A DNA stretch of 64,000 nt from Actinomycetes bacterium (lineage in GTDB: Bacteria; Actinomycetota; Actinomycetes; Mycobacteriales; Mycobacteriaceae): positions 1-64,000 of the forward strand of contig JAEYMI010000043.1 of NCBI GenBank assembly GCA_023461275.1, given 5' to 3'. Below are positions 15,920 through 23,712 of the stretch, piece by piece (within the stretch, counting starts at the first letter, position 1; the number at the start of each line of letters is the position of its first letter). The position numbers and the translations under genes are program-made. Below the pieces are notes generated by a model. That model ran no database searches. It was not told where the DNA came from and saw only the letters and a list, made by a program, of their open reading frames with translations.

Positions 15920-18091
15920 ATGAGTGGCAGCATGTCCCGCCGTCAGGCCATCGAGGCCGTGACGACCTACGAGGTGGAGACCGACGGGTTCCCCGAACCT
16001 CTCGCCGACACCTTCGGACGCAACGTCTTCAGCCTGTCCGTGATGAAGAAGCGTCTCCCGAAGCATGTCTACAAGGCGGTCGCCGCCACGATCGACACCG
16101 GCGCGCCGATGGACCCGACGCTGGCCGACTACGTCGCCGTCGCGATGAAGGACTGGGCCCTGGAGAAGGGTGCCACCCACTACGCACACGTCTTCTACCC
16201 GCTCACCGGCTTCACCGCCGAGAAGCACGACTCGTTCCTCGAGCCCGATTCCAGCGGTGCGTCGCTGGCCGAGTTCGCCGGCAAGACCCTCATGCAGGGC
16301 GAGCCCGACGCCTCGAGCTTCCCCAACGGCGGCCTGCGCGGCACCTTCGAGGCCCGCGGCTACACCGGCTGGGACGTCACCAGCCCGGCGTACATCCTCG
16401 AGAACGCCAACGGCAACACCCTGTGCATCCCCACTGTCTTCATCTCGTGGACCGGTGAGGCACTGGACAAGAAGACCCCGCTGCTGCGCAGCCAGCAGGC
16501 GATGAGCAAGCAGGCGATGCGTCTGCTGAAGCTGTTCGGGCACGCCGACGTCGACACCGTGGTGTCCTACGCCGGTGCCGAGCAGGAGTACTTCCTCATC
16601 GACGAGCACTTCTACTACGCCCGTCCGGACCTGATGACCACCAACCGGACCCTGTTCGGCGCCAAGCCGTCCAAGGGCCAGGAGTTCGACGACCACTACT
16701 TCGGTGCCATCCCCGACCGCGTGCTGGCCTACATGATCGAACTCGACCGCGAGCTGTTCAAGCAGGGCATCCCGTCGAAGACCCGCCACAACGAGGTCGC
16801 TCCCGGCCAGTTCGAGTTGGCTCCGGTCTTCGAGCGTTCGGTCCTCGCCCACGATCACCAGCAGCTGATGATGACCATCATGAAGGCCGTCGCCGAGAAG
16901 TACGGCATGAAGTGCCTGCTGCACGAGAAGCCGTTCGCCGGCGTCAACGGATCGGGCAAGCACGTCAACTTCTCGCTGGGCAACTCCAACCAGGGCAACC
17001 TGCTCAACCCGGGCGACACCCCGCACGAGAACATGCAGTTCCTGACCTTCTGCGGCGCCATCATCCGTGGCGTGCACAAGTACGGTGGCCTGCTGCGTGC
17101 CGCAGTCGCATCGGCGTCCAACGATCACCGCCTGGGCGCCAACGAGGCCCCGCCGGCCATCATCTCGATATTCCTCGGCGAGCAGCTGATGGACGTCTTC
17201 GAGCAGATCGCCAAGGGTGGTGCCACCGGCTCCAAGCAGGCCGGCGTCATCGAACTCGGCGTCGACACCCTGCCGCCGCTGAAGGCCGATCCGGGCGACC
17301 GCAACCGCACCAGCCCGTTTGCCTTCACCGGCAACCGGTTCGAGTACCGCGCACCGGGCTCCAACCAGTCGATCTCCGACCCGATGGTCGCGATCAACGT
17401 CATCCTCGCCGATTCGATCGACTACATCGCCGGTGAGATGGAGAAGCTCATCGCCGACGGCACCGACCTGGCCGACGCGGTCCAGAAGGTGCTGCAGGAG
17501 ATCATCAACGAGCACGGCGCGGTGATCTTCAACGGCAACGGCTACTCCGACGAGTGGCAGGAAGAGGCCGCCGCCCGCGGTCTGAAGAACCTGCGCACCA
17601 CCGTCGACGCCGTCACCGAGTACACCGACCCGGAGGCCGTGGCGATCTTCGAGAAGTACGGCGTGCTCTCCGAGCGGGAGCTCAAGGCCCGCGAGGACGT
17701 CATCTTCGAGTACTACGCGCTCACCATCCTCGTCGAGGCCAAGGAGACCGCGGAGATCGCCAAGACGATGATCCTGCCCGCCGCGATCCGTTACCAGGGT
17801 GAGCTCGCCGGTACCGCCGCCGCGCTCAAGACCGCCGGAATCGACGCGCCCACACCGCTTCTGGCCGACGTCACCGAACTGGTCGGCGAGCTCAGCTCGG
17901 CGCTGTCGACGCTGGAGGCCGGCATCGCCGGAATGCACGGCGAGTCAGAGTACGACGAGTCCAAGTACGCCCTGGACACCCTCATCCCGGCGATGACCGC
18001 CGTGCGTGAGGTGTCGGACAAGCTGGAAGGCATTGTGGCCGACGACCTCTGGCCGCTGCCGACCTACAACGAGATGCTCACCATTCTCTGA
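15920..18091 (+). CDS. glnN: Type III glutamine synthetase
   Basis: 723 residues, the large type III size. It makes glutamine from glutamate, ammonia and ATP in the cytosol. Family features include the N-terminal VFSLSVMKKRLPKHVYKAV, AGAEQEYFLID (metal-binding Glu pair), RHNEVAPGQFELAPVFE, GVNGSGKHVNFSLGN (ammonium/ATP site), EAPPAIISIFLG and GNRFEYRAPGSNQSISDPM (adenylate-loop region). Type III enzymes lack the Tyr adenylylation site of type I. RBS AGGAG precedes the ATG by eight bases. It stands alone, ending in a strong hairpin. An additional GS beside the housekeeping GlnA suggests use under particular nitrogen conditions; the PucR gene opposite may be related, but nothing in the sequence shows that. 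Confidence 0.95.
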   Translation: MSGSMSRRQAIEAVTTYEVETDGFPEPLADTFGRNVFSLSVMKKRLPKHVYKAVAATIDTGAPMDPTLADYVAVAMKDWALEKGATHYAHVFYPLTGFTAEKHDSFLEPDSSGASLAEFAGKTLMQGEPDASSFPNGGLRGTFEARGYTGWDVTSPAYILENANGNTLCIPTVFISWTGEALDKKTPLLRSQQAMSKQAMRLLKLFGHADVDTVVSYAGAEQEYFLIDEHFYYARPDLMTTNRTLFGAKPSKGQEFDDHYFGAIPDRVLAYMIELDRELFKQGIPSKTRHNEVAPGQFELAPVFERSVLAHDHQQLMMTIMKAVAEKYGMKCLLHEKPFAGVNGSGKHVNFSLGNSNQGNLLNPGDTPHENMQFLTFCGAIIRGVHKYGGLLRAAVASASNDHRLGANEAPPAIISIFLGEQLMDVFEQIAKGGATGSKQAGVIELGVDTLPPLKADPGDRNRTSPFAFTGNRFEYRAPGSNQSISDPMVAINVILADSIDYIAGEMEKLIADGTDLADAVQKVLQEIINEHGAVIFNGNGYSDEWQEEAAARGLKNLRTTVDAVTEYTDPEAVAIFEKYGVLSERELKAREDVIFEYYALTILVEAKETAEIAKTMILPAAIRYQGELAGTAAALKTAGIDAPTPLLADVTELVGELSSALSTLEAGIAGMHGESEYDESKYALDTLIPAMTAVREVSDKLEGIVADDLWPLPTYNEMLTIL

Positions 18092-18124
18092 TGCCCTAGC
18101 AACTCTGAGCAGCCCTCAGGTAGC

Positions 18125-18164
18125 CACGATGCCCGTTGGACCACTTGGTCCGGCGGGCATCGTG
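18125..18164 (+). terminator. Hairpin terminator after glutamine synthetase
   Basis: An 11-bp stem CACGATGCCCG/CGGGCATCGTG encloses a second stem GGACC/GGTCC. It starts 34 bases past the stop, in the gap between convergent genes. Confidence 0.75.
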
Positions 18165-18258
18165 CGTTTCGGCCCTTTTCGGTTCTTCCGTGTCGAGTTC
18201 GATCGTCCGCGTCCGGCTGGTGCCGGAACGCCGAGTTCGACGCGGAAGAACCAACTAC

Positions 18259-19899
18259 CTAACGACCGCTCTGTGGGGTCGGACGCGCTCCGCGACCCAC
18301 GCGCAGCGAGAGCGCGACGACGAGTCGGGTGGCGGGGTCGTCGAGGTCCATCCCGGTGAGCGCCTGAATGCGGCGGATACGGTAACGCAGCGTGTTCGGA
18401 TGGACGTGCAGATACTTTGCGGCAGAACGTACATCACCGAAGTGGTCGAGGTAGGCGCGCAGGGTGTGGACGTAGTCACTGGCGGTGCGCGCGTCGATGT
18501 CGTCGAGTTCGACGACCCGCCGGTCGATGAGTTCGGGATTCTCCGAGAGCAGTCCGACGATCTCGCCGAGCAGCACTCCGGTTTGCGACGCGGATACGGT
18601 GGTCACCTCGTCGATGAGGTCACCTTCGCGGGATGCGGCGTCGAGCACCCGATCGATCTGCTGGCGCAACAACGGCACCGACGCCAGACCGGTCGTCGGG
18701 CCCGCGACCACGGCCCGTACGCGCAGTCCGAACTGCCGGGCCGACGCCGCGACCACCGTGTGCGACCAGGCGACGACGCTCTCGGCGGCACCGGCGTCGG
18801 GTACGACCACGTAGACGCGCGACCCGAAGGCGGCGGTCACCGACAACGGGCTGAATGCGCTGGCGTGCAAGGTCAATGCCGATACCGCAGCCGAAGGTAG
18901 CCCCGTGCCGGCAGCCGGCACGGCCGTGCCGCCGAAGCCCACCGCGACGACGTCGGCGTCAGCGGCGATCCCCAACTGTTCGGCGATGAATGCGGCGTCG
19001 ATCTCGGTGCCGCGCGCGCCGAGCAGTTCCCGGACCACCGTCTCGTGTCCGGTCCCGGCCGCGCGTCGACGCATGATCACCCGCGCAGCCACAGCTGCAG
19101 CCCCGGTCAGTACCGCGGGTGCGTCGCCCGACAGCGCGTCGGCGCCACGCTGCACCCAGATGGTGCCGAGGAATTCACCGAGCCGGCCGTCGGATTCCGG
19201 TGTGCGGATCGACACCGCCATCCGCGGCCGGAGGCCGAGGTCGGGGTGTTCGTCGACGGTCACCACCTCGGCGGAGGTGCGTAGCGCATCCATGACGCCC
19301 CATTGCCGAAGCCACGCAAGCATTTCCGGCGGGCCCTCGCGTCCGAGGATCGACAACCGGCGCAGCTCGTCGGCGGAGTCCGCGGCGGCACTGTAGGCCA
19401 AGACATGTGAGCGTTCGTCCTCGATGCTCACCAAACCTTTTGTGCGCCTGGCCACTTCGCCGGCGAGCTCGAAAAGGTCGCCGATGTTGCCCGACGTCAT
19501 CGATTCCGGATCGGCCGGCGCGGCACCGGCGGCGTCGAGCACCCGCTTGATCAGGTTGTAGGTTCGCTCCCACCGCGCATACGGTTCGACGGCGACGACG
19601 GCGATACCCGAGGCCTCGGCACGGGCGACCAGCGTCGCCGAAGGTGATTTCGTCATGATGGCCACCGGCACCGCACTGCCGAGCCCGTCGAGCCACCCGC
19701 GCACCTGCTCGTCAGAGATGCCGACCATCAGGAACAGCTGCGCACCACGGGCGGCCCGGCCGAGGCCGAGGGTGATGTCGTCGGCGTCGACCATCGCGAT
19801 GTCCTCGATCATGCCGTCGAGACCGCGGGGTGCGGTCACCAGCGTGACGATCGTCCGGTCGAGCGCGAAGAGCAGCGTCCCCAGTCCGACTCCGGCCAT
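18259..19899 (-). CDS. PucR/CdaR family helix-turn-helix regulator
   Basis: 546 residues. The N-terminus (about 1-130) resembles the PucR N-terminal ligand module (MIEDIAMVDADDITLGLG). The middle has GAF-like or GGDEF-like folds typical of the family. The C-terminus holds the PucR-type HTH: TLRAYLDHFGDVRSAAKYLH followed by VHPNTLRYRIRRIQALTGMD. Such regulators often control purine, amino-acid, gamma-aminobutyrate or aldehyde metabolism. It faces glutamine synthetase tail to tail and has no operon partner, so its target is not given by context. Start is an ATG; no stronger alternative was seen. Confidence 0.87.
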   Translation of the reverse strand: MAGVGLGTLLFALDRTIVTLVTAPRGLDGMIEDIAMVDADDITLGLGRAARGAQLFLMVGISDEQVRGWLDGLGSAVPVAIMTKSPSATLVARAEASGIAVVAVEPYARWERTYNLIKRVLDAAGAAPADPESMTSGNIGDLFELAGEVARRTKGLVSIEDERSHVLAYSAAADSADELRRLSILGREGPPEMLAWLRQWGVMDALRTSAEVVTVDEHPDLGLRPRMAVSIRTPESDGRLGEFLGTIWVQRGADALSGDAPAVLTGAAAVAARVIMRRRAAGTGHETVVRELLGARGTEIDAAFIAEQLGIAADADVVAVGFGGTAVPAAGTGLPSAAVSALTLHASAFSPLSVTAAFGSRVYVVVPDAGAAESVVAWSHTVVAASARQFGLRVRAVVAGPTTGLASVPLLRQQIDRVLDAASREGDLIDEVTTVSASQTGVLLGEIVGLLSENPELIDRRVVELDDIDARTASDYVHTLRAYLDHFGDVRSAAKYLHVHPNTLRYRIRRIQALTGMDLDDPATRLVVALSLRVGRGARPTPQSGR

Positions 19900-20026
19900 C
19901 AGCGGTCTCCGGATGACCAGAAGGCAGCCGATGTTGTCGTGCTCGACAACTCATTGGCATGTTGATGAGTGGACCGCACAAGCCGATGGTACGTCAGAAA
20001 CGGCCTTCTTCTGCGACGATTCGGGG

Positions 20027-21061
20027 CTATACCGCCCGGAGATGGATGGTTGCGGGGAGTAGTCGATTCTCGGCGTCCGTGCGGTAGCCGGTGACGTGGG
20101 CGATCTCAGCTGCGGTCAGACCCTTGGCTTCGAGAGTTGATCGTAGATGCCGCTGGAGACGGGGCGTTTCGGGTGGGATGCAGTCGGAACCGGGTTCGGT
20201 GATGCGAAATCCTTTCGCGCTGAGCATTTTGAACAGCCGGGTGCGTTCGACGTTCGTGATGGCGCCGAGAGTATGTGCGCGCTGGATGAGTGCGGCGATG
20301 GAGACTCCCCATTCTTGTTTGAGGTCAAGGAGTTTTCCGAGCGTGGGTTTGGTGAGGCTGGTGCGAATGGCGGTGGCGGGCATGAGGAACTCTGCCGCGA
20401 ATCGATCAGCTTCGGCTTCGACGTCGCCGGTGACGTAGTCGCTGTGCAGTACTAGATGTCCGAGTTCGTGGGCGAGGGTCCATCGCAGACGGTCTGTCGG
20501 TACTGAGGCGTTGACGAGCATGAGGGGGTGGTCGTCGATCCACTGCGAGAGCCCGTCGAGGCGTGGGCTGCCGAAATCTTCGAGGATGACGAGGCATCCG
20601 GCGGCTTCGAGCCAGTGAACCAGGGTGCGGACGGGTCCGACGGGCATGCGCCACTGCATGCGCACCATCCGGGCGGCGGTGTCGGGATCGTCCCCGTCGA
20701 AGCGGGGCACGATCTGGTCGGCGTGCAGCGATACCTCTTCAAAGAGAGCGCTGGCGTGCAAACGGAGTTCGTTGAGTTGTGCTTCGCGTTGCCGCCACAG
20801 GGATGCCTTGGCGGATGCGCGGCGGCGCATGTGCGCGTCAACGGCCATCGCCGCGTGGCGCCGCTGCCCGTGCTGGAGGAACTCAACGGTCACGCCAAAG
20901 CTTTTCGCGAGGGTGTCGATGGCCTCGGGTTCAGGTGTGCGCATCCCGTTTTCGTAGCGCGATAGCGTGCCCTGCCGGATGCCGGTATGCGCCTCCAATT
21001 GAGATTGGGTCCAGCCTCGGGCGAGGCGCAGTGTTTCCAGGAGCTGGCCGAGGTTGTTCAC
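20027..21061 (-). CDS. XRE-family HTH fused to ImmA/IrrE-type metallopeptidase
   Basis: 344 residues. Residues 4-60 are a Cro/C1-type HTH (LRLARGWTQSQLEAHTGIRQ, TLSRYENGMRTPEPEAI). The middle to C-terminal part is an M78-type peptidase: HELGH at 198-202 with the third ligand probably E217 in EAEADRFAAEFLMP. This COG2856 architecture occurs in phage repressors cleaved or degraded by ImmA and in toxin-antitoxin pairs. The GTG start overlaps the stop of the upstream gene as GTGA, so translation is coupled to it. Both genes read somewhat lower in GC than their neighbours by eye. Role: probably regulator and antitoxin or derepressor of the partner protein. Confidence 0.85.
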   Translation of the reverse strand: MNNLGQLLETLRLARGWTQSQLEAHTGIRQGTLSRYENGMRTPEPEAIDTLAKSFGVTVEFLQHGQRRHAAMAVDAHMRRRASAKASLWRQREAQLNELRLHASALFEEVSLHADQIVPRFDGDDPDTAARMVRMQWRMPVGPVRTLVHWLEAAGCLVILEDFGSPRLDGLSQWIDDHPLMLVNASVPTDRLRWTLAHELGHLVLHSDYVTGDVEAEADRFAAEFLMPATAIRTSLTKPTLGKLLDLKQEWGVSIAALIQRAHTLGAITNVERTRLFKMLSAKGFRITEPGSDCIPPETPRLQRHLRSTLEAKGLTAAEIAHVTGYRTDAENRLLPATIHLRAV

Positions 21062-21672
21062 GAGTCGTCGCCGGTCGCGGACCCGGCGGCACCACCGGTG
21101 TCGGTGACCACCGCTGGTAGTTGCGGGCCTTTGGGTTCGGTGGGCAACATCGGAGTGGCGGCACTGCCGGTGGCGGGTGTGCCCAGTTTTTCCAGCCAGA
21201 TGACGTTGTCGATTGAGTCGCGCAGGGAGATGACGCCGTCGAGAACCGCTCGTGTTTCGCGGTCCCACAAGTAGCCGCCGATGAGGCGAACTTCTTCCAT
21301 GCCGTCGAGCGTGAGTTGCTGCTCCATGAAATCGAGCGCGCCCTGCGTCGGATACGTTGCAATGGAACCGTATTCGTCGTGCCGTTTGGCGCGGAAGTGG
21401 TACTTGGTGCCGACGCGGAAGTGCCGTTCGGGCTCGTCGTTGTCAAACCTACACTCGGGGAGATGCTCCAACTGGCGCTGCAGGTGTGCCCACAGGCGGT
21501 CGTGAATCCAGTTCGCCAACCCGCGCTCAGAATGCTCGGCCACCCACGCGGGCCGCATCTCTCGGTACTCGGCGAGGTCTCGACGAGTGTCACGGACCGC
21601 GATGGCGATACCATCAACAACCTTGTCACCAAGATCGCCGAACACCGCAGAGGATTCATACGCGGATTTCAT
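21058..21672 (-). CDS. Uncharacterised partner of the XRE-ImmA protein
   Basis: 204 residues, soluble, with no signal or membrane segment. I do not recognise a named family. Seen are an N-terminal helical part (GDLGDKVVDGIAIAVRDTRR), NWIHDRLWAHLQRQLEHLP, a basic strand region YHFRAKRHDEYGSIATYPTQ, ALDFMEQQLTLDGMEEVRL, and a Thr/Pro/Ala tail. Similar proteins next to ImmA-type genes occur in other actinobacteria as far as I recall. Its stop overlaps the GTG of the ImmA gene by four bases, and it is first in the unit, with a TATATT element seven bases upstream of its ATG. A toxin or effector role is inference from the coupled layout alone. Confidence 0.7.
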   Translation of the reverse strand: MKSAYESSAVFGDLGDKVVDGIAIAVRDTRRDLAEYREMRPAWVAEHSERGLANWIHDRLWAHLQRQLEHLPECRFDNDEPERHFRVGTKYHFRAKRHDEYGSIATYPTQGALDFMEQQLTLDGMEEVRLIGGYLWDRETRAVLDGVISLRDSIDNVIWLEKLGTPATGSAATPMLPTEPKGPQLPAVVTDTGGAAGSATGDDS

Positions 21673-21679
21673 ACCGGAA

Positions 21680-21685
21680 AATATA
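21680..21685 (-). promoter_or_regulatory. Candidate -10 element (TATATT) for the unknown/ImmA bicistron
   Basis: TATATT followed by seven bases and then the ATG, so transcription would begin at or next to the start codon (leaderless). It lies between direct copies of CYGGTAT, which could be an autoregulator site for the XRE domain. No convincing -35 was seen. Confidence 0.4.
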
Positions 21686-21697
21686 CCAGGGCCAGCG

Positions 21698-22252
21698 CTA
21701 CGTCGGCTGTGCTCGACGAACCTGGTCGGCGGCGCGTGCGGTATCGAGTTCGACGTCGCAGCGGATGATTGCCGAGCCCAAGCGCATCGTTCCCGACGTC
21801 AACGGTTGCGCGCGTAGACCACCCCGCCCGATCAGCGCTTTGCGCGTCCCGTCGGCGGTCATCGCATCCATCCACGAGCACGGATGTGCCGGGCGTCCAC
21901 CTCGAAAGACGATCGGCCCTGCGCCGCAGTCGATCTCGAACTCACGCCCGCGCAGCGGATCGAGCTCGAGACCACGCGTGACCACGTTGCGTCGCGCGAG
22001 TGCCGGATCGGCGCCACCGGCCGCCGCCTGCCACGCCTCCAGCGCCAGGAAGGTCACCGCGGCCTCGGTGTGCGCCTTCACGCCGAAGAACCGGTCGCCT
22101 CGAATTCCCTTGTCGGCAACCACATCCACCTCGTCGGGCAACAGCGTCTCGACGTCGGCCGCGGCACCGTCCTTGGGTCGGCCAAAATACGCGTGCGCCG
22201 GGGAGACCAACAGCATGGTCACCTCGAACCGATACTCGTACTGCACCGACAT
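21698..22252 (-). CDS. MOSC domain protein
   Basis: 184 residues. Matches the MOSC beta-barrel: LVSPAHAYFGRP, DKGIRGDRFFGVK, VTFLALEAW, RRNVVTRGLEL, then PCSWMDAMTADGTRKALIGRGGLRA containing the conserved Cys implicated in sulfur carriage in molybdenum-cofactor sulfurases. Stand-alone MOSC proteins are thought to carry sulfur to metal-sulfur centres or reduce N-hydroxylated compounds as part of larger enzymes; the target here is unknown. ATG 22252 was chosen as the domain start; the open frame continues to 22369. It lies 76 bases downstream of the PhnF-like regulator gene on the same strand and may belong to the phosphonate unit. Confidence 0.85.
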   Translation of the reverse strand: MSVQYEYRFEVTMLLVSPAHAYFGRPKDGAAADVETLLPDEVDVVADKGIRGDRFFGVKAHTEAAVTFLALEAWQAAAGGADPALARRNVVTRGLELDPLRGREFEIDCGAGPIVFRGGRPAHPCSWMDAMTADGTRKALIGRGGLRAQPLTSGTMRLGSAIIRCDVELDTARAADQVRRAQPT

Positions 22253-22328
22253 CACCAGTCCCTCAACAGGTCTCGATTTGATCCCGCCGCTGGCGCTCCG
22301 GTTTCTACTCGACCAGCGGGCGGGCATG

Positions 22329-23036
22329 TCACTCCCGCAGCACTGCGACGAATGCCATCCGGTCACCACGGTAGAGCGAGCGCACCACTTCGATCGGCAG
22401 CCCGTCGGTGTCGAGGCTGCGACGCTGCATCAGCAACATCGGCATCGACGTGGTCGTGTCGAGCAGGTCGGCCTCACGCGGGCCGGCGAGTACGGTTTCG
22501 ATGCGCTCTTCGGCGACCGCAAAACTCACCCCGGTCGCCCGGATCGCGGCATACAGTGAGGTCGACGGGTCGAAGGTGGTCATGAAGTCGCCGAACCGGT
22601 TGGGCGGCAGGTAGGTGCTCTCCAGACCCAACCGCTGGCCGTCGGCGAGTAGAACGCGCTCGAGATGCATCACCACTGACCGCGGCGGCAAATCGAGCCC
22701 TTCACAGATGGCGTCATCGCCGATGGTGTTCTCGAAGCCGATCAGGATGCGGCCGGGGTCGCGGCCCTGCGCTTTGGCGCCCTCGGTGTAGGACCGCAAC
22801 GACAAGGGCTGGACGAGTTTCGGCGCCGACACCACCGTGCCGCGACCTCGTCGTTCAATGCGCCCTTCCACCAGCAGATCGTGCAAGGCCTGTCGGACGG
22901 TCTCGCGAGACACCGAGAACTGTTCGGACAGAACACGTTCAGCGGGAACTGCGTCACCCTCGTCGAGGGTGGCGAGCATCTTGTGCAGTTCAGTGCGCAC
23001 CCGGTAGTACTTGGGTTCGGCGGTATCACCCATCAC
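22329..23036 (-). CDS. phnF: GntR-family regulator with UTRA domain, PhnF-like
   Basis: About 235 residues. N-terminal winged HTH (LDEGDAVPAERVLSEQFSVS, TVRQALHDLLVEGRIERRGR) followed by a UTRA effector domain (LRSYTEGAKAQGRDPG, FDPSTSLYAAIRATGVSF, LLMQRRSLDTDGLPIEVV). This is the HutC/PhnF subgroup. GTG 23036 or ATG 23033 both overlap the HD-gene stop, so the two are coupled. Two TGGTCTAGACCA sites in the divergent promoter close to both starts match, as I recall, the published M. smegmatis PhnF site with one difference, supporting autoregulation and control of the phosphonate genes. Confidence 0.87.
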   Translation of the reverse strand: MMGDTAEPKYYRVRTELHKMLATLDEGDAVPAERVLSEQFSVSRETVRQALHDLLVEGRIERRGRGTVVSAPKLVQPLSLRSYTEGAKAQGRDPGRILIGFENTIGDDAICEGLDLPPRSVVMHLERVLLADGQRLGLESTYLPPNRFGDFMTTFDPSTSLYAAIRATGVSFAVAEERIETVLAGPREADLLDTTTSMPMLLMQRRSLDTDGLPIEVVRSLYRGDRMAFVAVLRE

Positions 23037-23620
23037 GCGCCCCCTCGCGTCGCCGCGACCCGGTAGACCACGGCCAGCGCCTCGTCAACGCTGACCGTCT
23101 GCGCCCCAGCGGTTTTCGCCGCATCGTCGTAACGTCGCAGGCGAAGCGCGTCGGGCCACCACGGGTGGGTGGTCCAACTCTCTTCGACGGGAGCGGCCCC
23201 GTCGTCGGACTCGGCACCTGCCTCTGCATAACCGGCAGTGCCACCCTGCAGCGACAGCGTCTGGCGAGACCGATCGCTCAGTGTCGCAACGTAGGCGGCG
23301 TCGGCGGCGAGGTATCGCTTGGCCGCGACATGCGCCCCGGCGAGCCAGCCGACGCGCTCACCCAACCGCGGGGTCAGCCATTCTCGCGCCGCGCGGTCGT
23401 GGTCGTGAACTCGGTCGATCAGCGGGCTGTGGCCCATGTCGTGCAGGATCGCCGCGACGACGAGTTCGTCGTCGGCCCCGTCGGCCAGTGCCGCGGTTCC
23501 GGCCTGTAGTGCGTGATCGAGTTCGTCCACCTCTACCTCATCCCATATCCCCCGCAGCGAAAGCAGCACCGATTGCACCTGCGCCACCAGCCCAGCCGAT
23601 CCCTCTACCGCCGATTCCAT
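23033..23620 (-). CDS. HD-domain protein of the PhnZ/TIGR03276 type (phosphonate-associated)
   Basis: 195 residues. The HD metal motifs are H36 (DELDHALQAG), H60-D61 (AAILHDMGHS), H74 (VHDHDRAA), H97 (AGAHVAAKRYL) and a late Asp in LRLRRYDDAAK, as in PhnZ, the mixed-valent di-iron oxygenase that cleaves the C-P bond of 2-amino-1-hydroxyethylphosphonate. The Tyr and Glu that I recall preceding the first His in PhnZ (ten and seven residues before) are here Trp26 and Val29, so substrate handling may differ. It lies divergent to the FAD oxidoreductase, 92 bases away, with the twin operators between, and its stop overlaps the regulator start. No PhnY dioxygenase gene is present. Confidence 0.8.
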   Translation of the reverse strand: MESAVEGSAGLVAQVQSVLLSLRGIWDEVEVDELDHALQAGTAALADGADDELVVAAILHDMGHSPLIDRVHDHDRAAREWLTPRLGERVGWLAGAHVAAKRYLAADAAYVATLSDRSRQTLSLQGGTAGYAEAGAESDDGAAPVEESWTTHPWWPDALRLRRYDDAAKTAGAQTVSVDEALAVVYRVAATRGGA

Positions 23621-23634
23621 AGCACCAGCCTATC

Positions 23635-23646
23635 TGGTCTAGACCA
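23635..23646. promoter_or_regulatory. PhnF-type operator, copy 1 (TGGTCTAGACCA)
   Basis: Perfect 12-bp palindrome 15 bases upstream of the HD-domain gene start, in the 92-base divergent promoter region of the phosphonate locus. Confidence 0.8.
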
Positions 23647-23681
23647 AAAGTTAACCCAACGTTCTCCTTCGCGCCGTTGTT

Positions 23682-23693
23682 TGGTCTAGACCA
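23682..23693. promoter_or_regulatory. PhnF-type operator, copy 2 (TGGTCTAGACCA)
   Basis: Identical palindrome, extended to TTGGTCTAGACCAA, 20 bases upstream of the FAD-oxidoreductase ATG. Its centre is 47 bases from copy 1. Together they can control both divergent units. Confidence 0.8.
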
Positions 23694-23712
23694 ATCGGCG
23701 ACGATGGGTTCC

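Noticed and set aside
15806..17938. 710-codon minus-strand open frame opposite glutamine synthetase
   Set aside because: Long antisense open frames are common in GC-rich genes; the product has no motif and the type III GS on the other strand is unmistakable.
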